Origin: Cyanobacteria bacterium FACHB-471
Lineage (GTDB): Bacteria > Cyanobacteriota > Cyanobacteriia > Elainellales > Elainellaceae
Length of the DNA: 64,000 nt
NCBI GenBank assembly: GCA_014695345.1
Contig: JACJOC010000115.1
Span: forward strand, 1-64,000
Direction of reading: 5' to 3'
Below, one piece after another: positions 1 through 9,112 of the stretch (position 1 is the first letter of the stretch; every line of letters begins with the position of its first letter). Both the position numbers and the translations under genes were made by a program. The notes under the pieces were generated by a model. The model worked only from the letters and a program-made list of their open reading frames with translations. It was not told the DNA's origin and did not search any database.

Positions 1-49
1 TATAAAAGCCGGGGGAGTGCCCCTTAGGGGCACTCCCCCGGCTTTTATA
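1..49. repeat. Perfect 23-bp-arm palindrome at window edge
   Basis: Bases 1-23 and 27-49 are exact reverse complements around the loop TTA. The arms run from an A/T-rich base (TATAAAAG) into a G/C-rich top. The A-run on one side and T-run on the other are those of a bidirectional rho-independent terminator. The gene it would serve on the left is outside the window. It could also be a dispersed palindromic repeat. Confidence 0.7.
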
Positions 50-351
50 TTGATTGTGGCTACCTACTTGAGTTAACTATCTATCTTAGTGGTCAGGTCG
101 TCATTCACAACAAAAGCCACTAGAAAAGTTATGGCGTTTGAACGGCATGGACTGAAATCATTTTGAAAACATACTGGATGCTAGCCTGATAGAGCCAAAT
201 ATTCAAAGAAGAATAGATTGCGTTGGCAGATCAACCTGATTTTTGAGCAGATGAAATTCTTTTCAGGCAAAAATTCTAGCTTCAGTCAATTTAGCTTTAA
301 GCATCAGCAATCAGAATTATCAGAATTAGCCAACGTCATTTACCTCACCCT

Positions 352-1950
352 ATGCCTCTGATTCAGAATCGAACTTGGCGTTATCTGATTATGGTGGCTG
401 TGCTGGCTCTGTGTCAGTTTGGCATCACTAAACTGATTTTCATGGTGCCAATTGAGCAACAGGGTATGCGGGTTTGGCCGCTGTGGTTGCCTGCGGGTTT
501 GGCTCAAGCCACCCTGTTGCTGTTTGGGCGCAGACTGTACCCAGGCGTGGCAATTGGCTCGTTTCTGTTTTCGCTGTTTCAATCCCAGGAAATCTCCTGG
601 CTGTTGGCAGCAGCGATCGCCCTCAACAACACAGTGCAACCCCTGGTTGGGGCAACGCTGCTAAAGCGAGTTGACTTTCGCAACGACCTTCAGCGCCAGC
701 AGGACGTGATCGCCTTGTTTGCTCTGGCAACCATTCTGCCGTCTGCACTCAGCGCCACGCTGGGAATGCTGACGATCGATCTGGCAGGGCTGATGGATTG
801 GGACAACTTTGGCAGAAATTGGTTTCAGTGGTGGATTGGCAATGTCACAGGCATCCTGACGCTAATGCCTGTGCTGTTAACCTGTCGGCAGTGGACGGCG
901 ATCGCCAAAAACCCTCGCCGCTGTGCTGAAGCTTTCATCTGGCTCTGTTTGCTCACGACAGCCAGTTGGCTAATCTTTTGCCCCACCAGTGAAACGCCCT
1001 TAGCACCCTACTCAATGGCTTCCTTATCATTTCCATTGATCATCTGGGGAGCGTTGCGCTTTGGGCAAATGGGCGCAGCGTTATCGACTGCCATCCTCAC
1101 CAACGTCGCAACTTGGGGAGTGATTCAAAATAAGGGGCCGTTTATCATCGCGGCGAGAGAGAATGCCGCAGTGCAGCCTGTTGAGTCGCTGCAAGCGTTC
1201 ATTTGTGTGACAGCGCTGACAGCACTGACGCTAGCAGCGGTGATGGCAGAGCGAGAACAAATGAAGGTGTGGTTGCAGGCAGAAAAAGAAAAGTCAGAGC
1301 AGCTATTGCTCAACATTTTGCCGCTGCCGATCGCCAACCAGCTCAAGCAAAACCATCGCAACATTGCAGATAATTTTGCCGAAGCGACGGTCTTGTTTGC
1401 GGACATTGTGAATTTCACCAAGCTCTCGGCAACGCTATCGCCCCAGGAGCTAGTCGCGTTGCTCAACGAAATCTTTTCGGCGTTTGATCAGCTTGCAGAG
1501 CAGTACGGGCTAGAAAAAATTAAGACGATTGGCGATGCTTACATGGTGGTGGGCGGACTGCCGTTTCCCCAGGAAAATCATGCTGAGGCGATCGCCGATA
1601 TGGCTTTGGCAATGCAGTCTGAGATGCGTCAATTTAGCAAGCGCCACCACAAGCCCTTTAATATGCGGATTGGCATCAACACGGGTCCCGTCATTGCAGG
1701 CGTAATCGGCACCAAAAAGTTTATCTATGACCTCTGGGGTGACACTGTCAACGTTGCCAGTCGAATGGAGTCTCACGGCATTGCCGGACAGATTCAAGTT
1801 ACCGAAGCAACTTACGAATGCTTGTGCGATCGCTACCACTTTAAATCACGCGGCAAAGTCCACATCAAGGGCAAAGGACAGATGTATACCTACATTCTGG
1901 CGGGCAGAAAGGCTGCGCCTGTGCCGTTGCCGACAGTGCAGGCGAATTGA
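352..1950 (+). CDS. MASE1-domain class III adenylate cyclase
   Basis: This protein of 532 residues should make cyclic AMP from ATP at the inner membrane. Residues 1 to about 300 form a hydrophobic multi-helix region resembling the MASE1 sensor domain. A short linker (about 300-345) leads to a class III cyclase domain (about 345-520). The metal-binding aspartates are in FADIVNFT and IKTIGDAYM. The Lys of KIKTIGD and the Asp of YDLWGDTVN are the adenine-selecting pair, so ATP rather than GTP is predicted. VNVASRME carries the transition-state Asn and Arg. The ATG at 352 gives a normal MASE1 start. It stands alone, followed by a repeat array and a convergent protease gene. The signal it senses cannot be read from sequence. 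Confidence 0.88.
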   Translation: MPLIQNRTWRYLIMVAVLALCQFGITKLIFMVPIEQQGMRVWPLWLPAGLAQATLLLFGRRLYPGVAIGSFLFSLFQSQEISWLLAAAIALNNTVQPLVGATLLKRVDFRNDLQRQQDVIALFALATILPSALSATLGMLTIDLAGLMDWDNFGRNWFQWWIGNVTGILTLMPVLLTCRQWTAIAKNPRRCAEAFIWLCLLTTASWLIFCPTSETPLAPYSMASLSFPLIIWGALRFGQMGAALSTAILTNVATWGVIQNKGPFIIAARENAAVQPVESLQAFICVTALTALTLAAVMAEREQMKVWLQAEKEKSEQLLLNILPLPIANQLKQNHRNIADNFAEATVLFADIVNFTKLSATLSPQELVALLNEIFSAFDQLAEQYGLEKIKTIGDAYMVVGGLPFPQENHAEAIADMALAMQSEMRQFSKRHHKPFNMRIGINTGPVIAGVIGTKKFIYDLWGDTVNVASRMESHGIAGQIQVTEATYECLCDRYHFKSRGKVHIKGKGQMYTYILAGRKAAPVPLPTVQAN

Positions 1951-2066
1951 GGGGTTAGGGGGCGGGCGGTTGAAAGCTAAGGTGCATTTTGAAGCCTTCT
2001 AAAGCTCCCCCAATTTTGTTTTAGGGCAGACCTAAGCTGCTTTTGGAAGGGATTGTCGCCTCTGGC

Positions 2067-2276
2067 GCGACAATCCCTGATTCCATCGGGACGAAACCTG
2101 CTTCTGACGCGACAAAATCTTGTTTCAGCACGGCAAAACCTAATTCCAGCACGACAAAACCCTATTTTGTCGCGACGGAACCTTGTTTTGTCATATCAAA
2201 ACCTAATTCCAGCACGACAAAACCTGATTCTGTTGGGGCAGAACCTGATTCGGGCGCGATGGAATATAGATTTTAG
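2067..2276. repeat. Array A of degenerate 21-bp direct repeats
   Basis: Nine units of exactly 21 bp (2067-2255), plus a diverged tenth to 2276, follow the consensus RCGACAAAACCTRATTCCAG plus C. The best units start at 2130 and 2193 and differ only in their first few bases. Because 21 is a multiple of three, two forward frames stay open and would read as heptapeptides such as TKPDSVG. I see no ribosome binding site or protein family, so I read it as non-coding. It begins 116 bp after the cyclase stop codon. Confidence 0.85.
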
Positions 2277-2632
2277 TGTGATAGCACTCAACGCTTGGAT
2301 TCGTATTCCACAAAAGGCTGCAAATGTTGGGCTCCGCTGCGCTTCACCCAACCCACTGGCATGTCAAGCTTGAGATGTTGGGTTCCGCTATCTGTAGGTT
2401 GGGTGGAGCAGCGCGAAACCCAACGCTTTAGATTTGCTGCGCTACTATGCAAGTCATTTAATCCATAATCCCAAAGTTAGCCAGCAGATGTAGGGGCGCA
2501 GCATTCGGCAAATAAATCTTGGAATACACTAACCATTTTTGCCCGAATACTACACCCCTTCAGGAACATTCGCTGCTTCTGGACATGCGCCAAAAAAACT
2601 TTTAAGAACGAAGAGGCGATCGCTCTCATCCC
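2277..2632. repeat. Intergenic stretch of dispersed cyanobacterial repeats
   Basis: No gene is visible. The stretch holds pieces of GTTGGGTTCCGCTGCG-type palindromic repeats. Segment 2393-2445 is the near-exact reverse complement of 8400-8452. Segment 2490-2565 starts with GTAGGGGCGCAGCATTCGGC and matches 8458-8532 in the same orientation. The stretch separates the cyclase from the convergent protease. Confidence 0.75.
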
Positions 2633-3772
2633 TCACGATGACAACTGCTTTCCGGCTTTGGGTTTACGTTTCCAAACACAAACGGCACCCCAAACGGTAG
2701 CAGCAAGTAAGCTCATTAAGGACGATGGTTCTGGAACGGTAGCGGATGCGCTAGATTCATCCGTTTCCCTGTTCGTATCTAGCGAGTCTGCTAAAGCCAC
2801 CGGCGAGGTTCCCGAAGCGTCTCTACCTGTCGCAGCAGATGCCAAAACAGATGCGGGAATGTAAGAAGGATTAATGGTTCCATCCAGGACGCGAGCGATG
2901 TAACCCCGATAGGAAGACACCCTTGTCTCACTAGAATATTCACCAAAGCTAGAGTTGACTGTGTCATCAAGGTCTGTGCTGCCAGTTCCTCTCTCACCGT
3001 AGGTCGTGATTCCAGCAATCAACTTGCCGATAAAAGCAGGACTGCCTGAGTCGCCCGGAGCTGTATTTACCTCACGACTGCCCAAGCCCAAGTCACTATC
3101 CGCGAAGAAGTTGTTCGCTGGTCTACCGTTATCAAAATCAAATAGAAGCTGGCTTCCGGGCGTTGAATTCGGAATCAGGTTAGGAAAATCTTCGGCGCGT
3201 GCATCAAATCGGTTTTGCCCGAACAGCTTGCCCCTGCCAAACAAATCCGCCCTCTCGCCCAAATTGCCCGTGCCAATCCTGCCGTATCCAACTTTGGTAA
3301 AAATTTGTCCGACTTCGTCAGTGTCGCGATAGATGCCATATCGATCTACGCCAACTACCCGTCGAGTTAATTTAAGAATGGCCAGATCATTGCCGCTCAA
3401 AAGGTCGCCCTGCCACCCTGGAAGGATAAAGAAGCCATTAGTAGCAACGCTAAATGAGTTGGTCAGTTCCGTAAAGCTAGCAGTAGCGCTAACGATATCG
3501 CGGTCGCCCTGGCCGTCTGTAATGCAGTGAGCGGCGGTGAGAAGGTGGAGCCCATCTCGCAGCAAAGAGCCTGTGCAGGAGGTTGTATTTCCCGAAACGT
3601 TGGTTAGAGACAGTCGCGCAACGCCGCTGTAAGCTCCCGCTTCCACTAGGCGGGCATCGGGATTGTTGGTTGCTGTGACAATCGCCCTGCTCGCTTCTGC
3701 GCTTGCTAGTGTGGAGAGGGTAGCCGCAGTCAGTGCGATCGCTGAGTTTCTTAGGTTCATTTTTACCAGCAT
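2633..3772 (-). CDS. Secreted trypsin-like serine protease with PEP-CTERM-like C-terminus
   Basis: Predicted exported S1-family endopeptidase of 379 residues. A signal peptide ends near residue 30 (ALTAATLSTLASAEASRA). The catalytic triad is legible: His in TAAHC, Asp in GNDLAILKL and Ser in APGDSGSPAF. Near the C-terminus the motif VPEPSS is followed by a hydrophobic helix and a basic KRKPK tail, the layout of PEP-CTERM sorting signals. The protein is therefore probably processed and held at the cell surface. The start is uncertain by a few codons: MLVKMNL has a second ATG at codon 5. It is transcribed alone, divergent from mutS2 with about 110 bp between them. Confidence 0.88.
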   Translation of the reverse strand: MLVKMNLRNSAIALTAATLSTLASAEASRAIVTATNNPDARLVEAGAYSGVARLSLTNVSGNTTSCTGSLLRDGLHLLTAAHCITDGQGDRDIVSATASFTELTNSFSVATNGFFILPGWQGDLLSGNDLAILKLTRRVVGVDRYGIYRDTDEVGQIFTKVGYGRIGTGNLGERADLFGRGKLFGQNRFDARAEDFPNLIPNSTPGSQLLFDFDNGRPANNFFADSDLGLGSREVNTAPGDSGSPAFIGKLIAGITTYGERGTGSTDLDDTVNSSFGEYSSETRVSSYRGYIARVLDGTINPSYIPASVLASAATGRDASGTSPVALADSLDTNRETDESSASATVPEPSSLMSLLAATVWGAVCVWKRKPKAGKQLSS

Positions 3773-3884
3773 TTTTAGTCCCCTTACCCGATATTGTAGT
3801 CATCCGTCGGTTTGACTAGAATCAGGAAAGATAGGCAAATTTTGTAAGCAAAATTTAAGATAAACGAAATCGGGGATCGGGGGT

Positions 3885-6434
3885 TTGATTCAAGCTGAAA
3901 CTTTAGAATTACTGGAATGGTCGCGGCTTTGTCAACATCTGGCAACTTTTGCAGCGACTAAGCTAGGGGCAACCGCAGCACGTCACTTACAAATTCCAGC
4001 AGCGTTACCAGAAAGTTTAGGGTTACTCGCGCAAACCCAGGAAGCCTACCAGATTGAGCAAAATTTACCGTCAGGCTTAAAGTTTGATGGCATTCAAGAC
4101 ATCGGTGAAGCACTGGAGCGATCGCAGCTTCAGGGCGTTTTATCAGGAGATGAACTGCTGGCGATCGCCACGACTCTAGCGGGTGCAAGACAGCTTCGCC
4201 GAACCATCGATAGCCAACCCGACCTGCCTGTTTTGACGGAACTTGTGTCGGAACTGCGAACCTACCCAGAGCTAGAGCAGGAGATTCATCGCTGCATCGA
4301 CGATCGGGGCAAGGTTGCCGATCGAGCCAGTCCTAAACTGGGTGGCATTCGAGAACAGCTTCGGCAGATGCGCGATCGCATCTATCAGATGCTGCAGCGG
4401 ATTCTTCAGCGGCAGTCCAATGCTGTGCAAGAGCCAGTGATTACGCAACGGGGCGATCGCTTTGTGATCCCGGTGAAAGCCCCCCAAAAAGATGCGATCC
4501 CCGGCATTGTTCACGATACGTCTTCCAGCGGTTTGACGCTTTACGTTGAACCCCATTCTGTGGTCAATCTGGGCAACCAGCTACGGCAATTAACCCGTCA
4601 AGAACAGGTGGAAGAAGAGGCAGTGCGCCGAGTTCTCACGGAACAGGTCGCAGCCGTGAAGCCTGATTTGGAAAGATTGCTGGCGATCGCCACCCTCCTC
4701 GACCTGGCGACCGCCCGCGCCCGCTATTCTCTCTGGCTAGGCGCAAACCCGCCCCGCTTCATTGACCGCAGCGCAGGCGAAAGAATCACCCTGCGGCAAC
4801 TGCGCCATCCCCTGCTCGTTTGGCAGAACCAGCACGAACAGGGAACCCCTGTGGTTCCGATCGATTTGCTGATTCAGCCGCAAATCCACGTCGTCGCCAT
4901 CACCGGTCCCAACACGGGCGGCAAAACCGTCACCCTCAAGACCCTGGGACTTGCCGTTCTCATGGCAAAAGTGGGCTTGTTTGTCCCTGCCCGTGAACCC
5001 GTAGAGCTTCCCTGGTTTGACCACATCCTCGCCGACATCGGCGACGAACAGTCTCTAGAACAAAGCCTTTCCACCTTCTCCGGGCACATCCGGCGAATTA
5101 GTCGGATTCTGGAGGCGATTGGGCAGGGGGAGGGAGAGGGGCTAGGGGCTAGGGGCTGGGGGCTAGGGGAAGAGGAATTGGCAACTGAGGTGCAAGGCTC
5201 AGAAGAAATTCAAGAACAGAATATTGAAGAGCAAGCAGACAATCCATCTCCTCAACCCCTAGCCCCTAGCCCCCAACCCACAGCCCCTTCCTCCTCCCTG
5301 GTTCTTCTCGACGAAGTCGGAGCCGGAACCGACCCTTCGGAGGGAAGTGCCCTGGCGATCGCCTTACTTCGCCATCTGGCAGACCATGCTCAGTTGACGA
5401 TTGCGACCACTCACTTTGGTGAACTGAAGGCGCTGAAATATCAAGACGAGCGATTTGAGAATGCCTCGGTTGAGTTTGATGACGTGTCGTTATCACCCAC
5501 CTATCGCCTGCTGTGGGGAATTCCCGGTCGCTCAAATGCATTGGCGATCGCCCGTCGCCTGGGACTCAAGCCCGAAATTATTGACCAGGCTCAGGGTCAG
5601 GTAGGGCTACAGGCATCCGAGGATGTGAATCAGGTGATTGCAGGGCTGGAGGCACAGCGACGACAGCAAGAGCAAAAGGCGCAGGAAACAGCCCAGCTTT
5701 TGCAGCAAGCAGAACGGCTGCACGGGGAAGTGGCGCGCAAAGCAGCTTTGCTTAAAGAGCGAGAACGTGACCTTCAGCAGCAGCAAGAACAGGCAGTGCA
5801 GAATGCGATCGCCCAGGCAAAAGCAGAGATTGCCCAAGTGATCCGACAGCTTCAACGCGGCCCAGCAACGGCGCAGGATGCTCAGCAGGCAACGGAATCG
5901 CTCAATCAGATTGCTCAACAACAGCTTCCCTCTCGAAAGCCTGCCAAGCCAAAACCTGGGTTTCGTCCGCGGGTGGGCGATCGTGTCCGCATTCCTCGTC
6001 TTGGGCAAACCGCAGAAGTCCTAACCAATCCCGATGAAGACGGCGAACTCAGCGTCCGCTTTGGGTTGATGAAGATGACTGTTTCCCTAGCAGATGTGGA
6101 ATCGCTGAATGGCGAAAAAGCGGAACTTCCTGCCAAGCCCAAACCCGCCCCTGAACCGCCACCCCCACCCCCTGCTGATCCCGCTCCAACTGTCCGCACT
6201 TCTCGTAACACAGTAGATATTCGTGGCAGCCGAGTTGCGGATGCAGAAGTGGTGCTGGAACGGGCGATCGCCTCTGCCGAAGCGGGAGCGCTGTGGATCA
6301 TTCACGGTCACGGCACCGGGAAACTGCGCCAGGGGGTTCACGAATTCCTCAAACAGCACCCGCAGGTTTCTCGCTACGAATTAGCAGAACGCACAGACGG
6401 CGGGTCGGGGGTGACGATTGCTTACATTCAGTAA
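3885..6434 (+). CDS. mutS2: MutS2 family ATPase with Smr domain
   Basis: MutS2 proteins act on collided ribosomes or on recombination intermediates, not in classic mismatch repair. The 849-residue product begins at TTG with MIQAETLELLEW, the usual family start. Walker A GPNTGGKTV is at about residues 341-349 and Walker B LVLLDEVGAGTD near 472. A glutamine-rich coiled coil follows (about 580-690), then a small beta domain (about 690-740), a proline-rich linker and a C-terminal Smr domain with VDIRGSR and HGHGTGKL. An unusual low-complexity insert of about 55 residues lies between Walker A and Walker B, encoded by an inverted repeat (see 5138-5287). lysC follows in the same direction after about 140 bp. 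Confidence 0.93.
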   Translation: MIQAETLELLEWSRLCQHLATFAATKLGATAARHLQIPAALPESLGLLAQTQEAYQIEQNLPSGLKFDGIQDIGEALERSQLQGVLSGDELLAIATTLAGARQLRRTIDSQPDLPVLTELVSELRTYPELEQEIHRCIDDRGKVADRASPKLGGIREQLRQMRDRIYQMLQRILQRQSNAVQEPVITQRGDRFVIPVKAPQKDAIPGIVHDTSSSGLTLYVEPHSVVNLGNQLRQLTRQEQVEEEAVRRVLTEQVAAVKPDLERLLAIATLLDLATARARYSLWLGANPPRFIDRSAGERITLRQLRHPLLVWQNQHEQGTPVVPIDLLIQPQIHVVAITGPNTGGKTVTLKTLGLAVLMAKVGLFVPAREPVELPWFDHILADIGDEQSLEQSLSTFSGHIRRISRILEAIGQGEGEGLGARGWGLGEEELATEVQGSEEIQEQNIEEQADNPSPQPLAPSPQPTAPSSSLVLLDEVGAGTDPSEGSALAIALLRHLADHAQLTIATTHFGELKALKYQDERFENASVEFDDVSLSPTYRLLWGIPGRSNALAIARRLGLKPEIIDQAQGQVGLQASEDVNQVIAGLEAQRRQQEQKAQETAQLLQQAERLHGEVARKAALLKERERDLQQQQEQAVQNAIAQAKAEIAQVIRQLQRGPATAQDAQQATESLNQIAQQQLPSRKPAKPKPGFRPRVGDRVRIPRLGQTAEVLTNPDEDGELSVRFGLMKMTVSLADVESLNGEKAELPAKPKPAPEPPPPPPADPAPTVRTSRNTVDIRGSRVADAEVVLERAIASAEAGALWIIHGHGTGKLRQGVHEFLKQHPQVSRYELAERTDGGSGVTIAYIQ
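5138..5287. repeat. In-frame GGGGCTA repeat pair inside mutS2
   Basis: About four copies of GGGGCTA(G) at 5138-5170 are mirrored by CCCCTAGC copies at 5256-5287, giving an inverted repeat with an 85-bp middle. The reading frame stays open. The translation is low complexity (GEGEGLGARGWGLG, then PQPLAPSPQPTAPSSS). Repeats of this composition are common in cyanobacterial spacers, so it looks like a spacer repeat that landed in a tolerant loop. Confidence 0.8.
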
Positions 6435-6575
6435 ATGGTCCTTTGACTACGTATTGCGACAGGTTCACAAAGCGGTATAAGTTTATAGGATTAGGTGAAA
6501 AGCTGATTCTGACTCTGAATAGCTGTTGCGCTTCAACCATTCAGGTCAGGGAAAAGTAGGCAAAAGAATATAGTC

Positions 6576-8393
6576 ATGGCACTGATTGTCCAAAAGTACG
6601 GCGGCACTTCTGTTGGCTCGGTCGAACGAATTCAGGCGGTTGCACAGCGAGTTTCAAAAGCAGTACAGGCAGGAAACTCGGTTGTAGTCGTCGTTTCAGC
6701 AATGGGAAAAACGACCGATGGTTTGGTCAAGCTGGCTAGCCAAATCTCGACCAGCCCCAGTCGGCGCGAGATGGACATGCTGCTGTCTACCGGGGAGCAG
6801 GTGACGATTGCCTTACTCAGCATGGCGCTTCAGGAGCTTGGACAGCCCGCGATCTCCCTTACGGGAGCACAGGTTGGCATTGTCACCGAAGCAGAACATA
6901 CCCGCGCCCGGATTCTCAATATTCAAACCGATCGGGTTGAGCGACATCTAAAGGACGGAAGAGTCGTTGTTGTCGCAGGGTTTCAGGGAGTTAGCAGCAC
7001 GGCTGACCTAGAGATCACGACGCTAGGACGGGGTGGTTCCGACACTTCAGCTGTTGCTTTAGCAGCAGCACTGAAAGCAGATGCCTGCGAAATTTACACC
7101 GATGTACCGGGAATTTTGACGGCTGATCCCCGAATTGTGCCCGATGCGCAGTTGATGACCGACATCACCTCGGACGAAATGCTGGAGTTGGCCAGCCTCG
7201 GTGCTAAGGTGCTGCATCCCCGTGCCGTAGAGATTGCGAAAAACTATGGCGTAATGCTGGTAGTGCGCTCTAGCTGGACGGATGATCCCGGTACTCGTGT
7301 GGTTTCGCCCATTCCTCAACTGCGATCGCTCGAAGGTTTAGAAATTGCCCATCCCGTTGATGCAGTTGAATTCGACACTGACCAGGCAAAGGTTGCGCTG
7401 CTGCGAATTCCCGATCGCCCCGGCGTTGCTGCTCGGCTGTTTGGCGAAATCGCAGTGCAGGATTTAGACGTTGACCTGATTATTCAATCCATCCATGAGG
7501 GCAACAGCAACGACATTGCCTTCACCGTCACCAAACATTCGCTCAATCGAGCTGAAGCCGTTGCAGCGGCGATCGCCCCTGCCCTGCGAGGAGAAGCCCC
7601 TGCCCTGGATGAAGCCGAGGTCATGGTCGAACGCAAAATTGCTAAGGTCAGCATTGCCGGAGCAGGCATGATCGGACGACCAGGAGTTGCGGCTCAAATG
7701 TTTTCCACCCTAGCGGCAGCAGGGATCAATATTCAAATGATCTCCACTTCTGAGGTGAAAGTAAGCTGTGCGATCGCTGCCGAAGATTGTGACCGGGCGA
7801 TCGCCGCCCTGTGCAAGGTATTTAGTATTGCCAGTTCTCCAGTGCGGTTAGATTCCGTTTCGCCTCAGGTAAGCGACAGCAGCGAATTGCCGGTTCGGGG
7901 AGCAGCACTCGATGTGAATCAAGCAAGATTAGCGATTCGCCATGTGCCCGATCGCCCTGGTATGGCGGCGAAAATTTTCCAACTGCTGGCAAACCACAAT
8001 GTCAGCGTTGACATGATCATTCAGTCTCAGCGTTGTCGTTTGATCAACGGTATGACCACGCGAGACATTGCCTTTACAGTGGCGCAAATGGATGCAATCG
8101 CCGCCCAAAAAGTGCTTCAGGAAGCCGCCCCAGAATTAGGCTGTGGAGAAGTCACTGTGGACCGGGCGATCGCCAAAGTCAGTATTGTTGGCATTGGCAT
8201 GGTAGGACGACCCGGCATTGCTGCCCGGATGTTTGAGGCGATCGCCCATCAGCAAATCAACATTCAGATGATTGCCACCTCGGAAATCAAGATTAGCTGC
8301 GTCGTAGCTGAAACCGATGGTGTGAAAGCGCTCCAGGCAGTTCACGCTGCCTTTGGACTTTCGGGTCAAGAAAAGATCCAAATTCCCGCCTGA
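6576..8393 (+). CDS. lysC: Aspartate kinase with four ACT domains
   Basis: Catalyses ATP-dependent phosphorylation of aspartate, the entry step to lysine, threonine and methionine. The kinase domain spans about residues 1-245, with the nucleotide motif KYGGTSVGS at the N-terminus and TLGRGGSDTSAVALAAAL. The regulatory half holds two tandem ACT pairs (about 265-430 and 445-600). The repeated motifs RIPDRPGVAARLF and RHVPDRPGMAAKIF start each pair. Both inner domains read GMIGRPGVAAQMF or GMVGRPGIAARMF. The duplicated pair and the 605-residue length are typical of cyanobacteria and suggest feedback control by end-product amino acids. Its ATG is preceded by AGGCAAAAG. A repeat cluster follows the stop. 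Confidence 0.95.
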   Translation: MALIVQKYGGTSVGSVERIQAVAQRVSKAVQAGNSVVVVVSAMGKTTDGLVKLASQISTSPSRREMDMLLSTGEQVTIALLSMALQELGQPAISLTGAQVGIVTEAEHTRARILNIQTDRVERHLKDGRVVVVAGFQGVSSTADLEITTLGRGGSDTSAVALAAALKADACEIYTDVPGILTADPRIVPDAQLMTDITSDEMLELASLGAKVLHPRAVEIAKNYGVMLVVRSSWTDDPGTRVVSPIPQLRSLEGLEIAHPVDAVEFDTDQAKVALLRIPDRPGVAARLFGEIAVQDLDVDLIIQSIHEGNSNDIAFTVTKHSLNRAEAVAAAIAPALRGEAPALDEAEVMVERKIAKVSIAGAGMIGRPGVAAQMFSTLAAAGINIQMISTSEVKVSCAIAAEDCDRAIAALCKVFSIASSPVRLDSVSPQVSDSSELPVRGAALDVNQARLAIRHVPDRPGMAAKIFQLLANHNVSVDMIIQSQRCRLINGMTTRDIAFTVAQMDAIAAQKVLQEAAPELGCGEVTVDRAIAKVSIVGIGMVGRPGIAARMFEAIAHQQINIQMIATSEIKISCVVAETDGVKALQAVHAAFGLSGQEKIQIPA

Positions 8394-8399
8394 TTTGCA

Positions 8400-8532
8400 G
8401 TAGCGCAGCAATCCTAAAGCGTTGGGTTCCGCTGCGTTTCACCCAACCTACATCACTGTAGGGGCGCAGCATTCGGCAGGTAGACTCTGGATAGACCGAA
8501 AAATTTTGCCCGAAGCTACGCCCTCACAAGGA
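8400..8532. repeat. Composite dispersed repeat downstream of lysC
   Basis: Two modules are joined. Module 1 (8400-8452, GTAGCGCAGCAATCCTAAAG...) is the reverse complement of 2393-2445 with few changes. Module 2 (8458-8532, GTAGGGGCGCAGCATTCGGC...) matches 2490-2565 directly. One module inverted and the other not means the modules move or rearrange independently. Confidence 0.8.
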
Positions 8533-8533
8533 T

Positions 8534-8911
8534 TTAAGCTACGAGTTGTAAGCCTGCTCTAGCCAAGATCTGAATGATCAAAGAATTAATCAGACCTAAC
8601 AAAATTGCGCCTAGAATAGCACTCAAAAATCCTTTTTCCAGTCGAAAACCTCGGACAAGATAAGCTGCTAATCCAAAAATAATTGCGTTAACGATAATCG
8701 CAAACAGTCCTAGCGTTAGAAACGTAATTGGAAAAGCTAGAAACCTTAGAATTGGCCCCAAAAAAGCATTCAATACACCAAAAACCGCTGCTGAAGTAAG
8801 AGCTTTTTGAGGGCTAGAAATTTCTACTCCCACAAAAGGTAGTTTAGAAATAATGTACAAACTAGCCGCAGTAACTAACCAAATAATTAAAACTCCAACA
8901 ATCCAAGGCAT
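8534..8911 (-). CDS. Phage-holin-family four-helix membrane protein
   Basis: Small integral membrane protein of 125 residues with four hydrophobic segments at about 3-22, 35-60, 60-85 and 95-120. The sequence PITFLTLGLFAIIVNAIIFG is typical of the family called phage holin family 4 / mycobacterial 4 TMS (PF04020). Members are widespread in bacterial chromosomes and mostly uncharacterised; the name does not mean a prophage is present. The ATG follows TAAGGACTCCTC... read on the other strand, so no strong Shine-Dalgarno decides the start. It stands alone. Confidence 0.82.
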   Translation of the reverse strand: MPWIVGVLIIWLVTAASLYIISKLPFVGVEISSPQKALTSAAVFGVLNAFLGPILRFLAFPITFLTLGLFAIIVNAIIFGLAAYLVRGFRLEKGFLSAILGAILLGLINSLIIQILARAGLQLVA

Positions 8912-9112
8912 GGTAAGGACTCCTCATCTAACTTGATTTGCCTGAAGCTGATAAAAAAGGCAATTTTTGAGTCAAAGTCAATTGATTGACCCAAAATCCG
9001 CCCTCATTATCCCTGATTCAGTAAATAGACATGCTATTTGCAGGAATTTCTTCAAACAGCGGTTCGACTCCTCGCTGCTAAGCAGGAGCGTAGGAATCCA
9101 GAAGACTACCTG

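Noticed and set aside
2043-2276. Open frame coding heptapeptide repeats
   Set aside because: Its openness follows from the 21-bp period; there is no ribosome site, and a second frame is open as well, so I treat it as a repeat array.
8534-8911. Prophage signal from the holin-like protein
   Set aside because: The family is common in chromosomes, and no lysin, capsid, integrase or attachment site is nearby.
9050-9100. tRNA-like T-loop GGTTCGACTCC
   Set aside because: The flanking stem does not pair properly and no acceptor or anticodon arm can be drawn.
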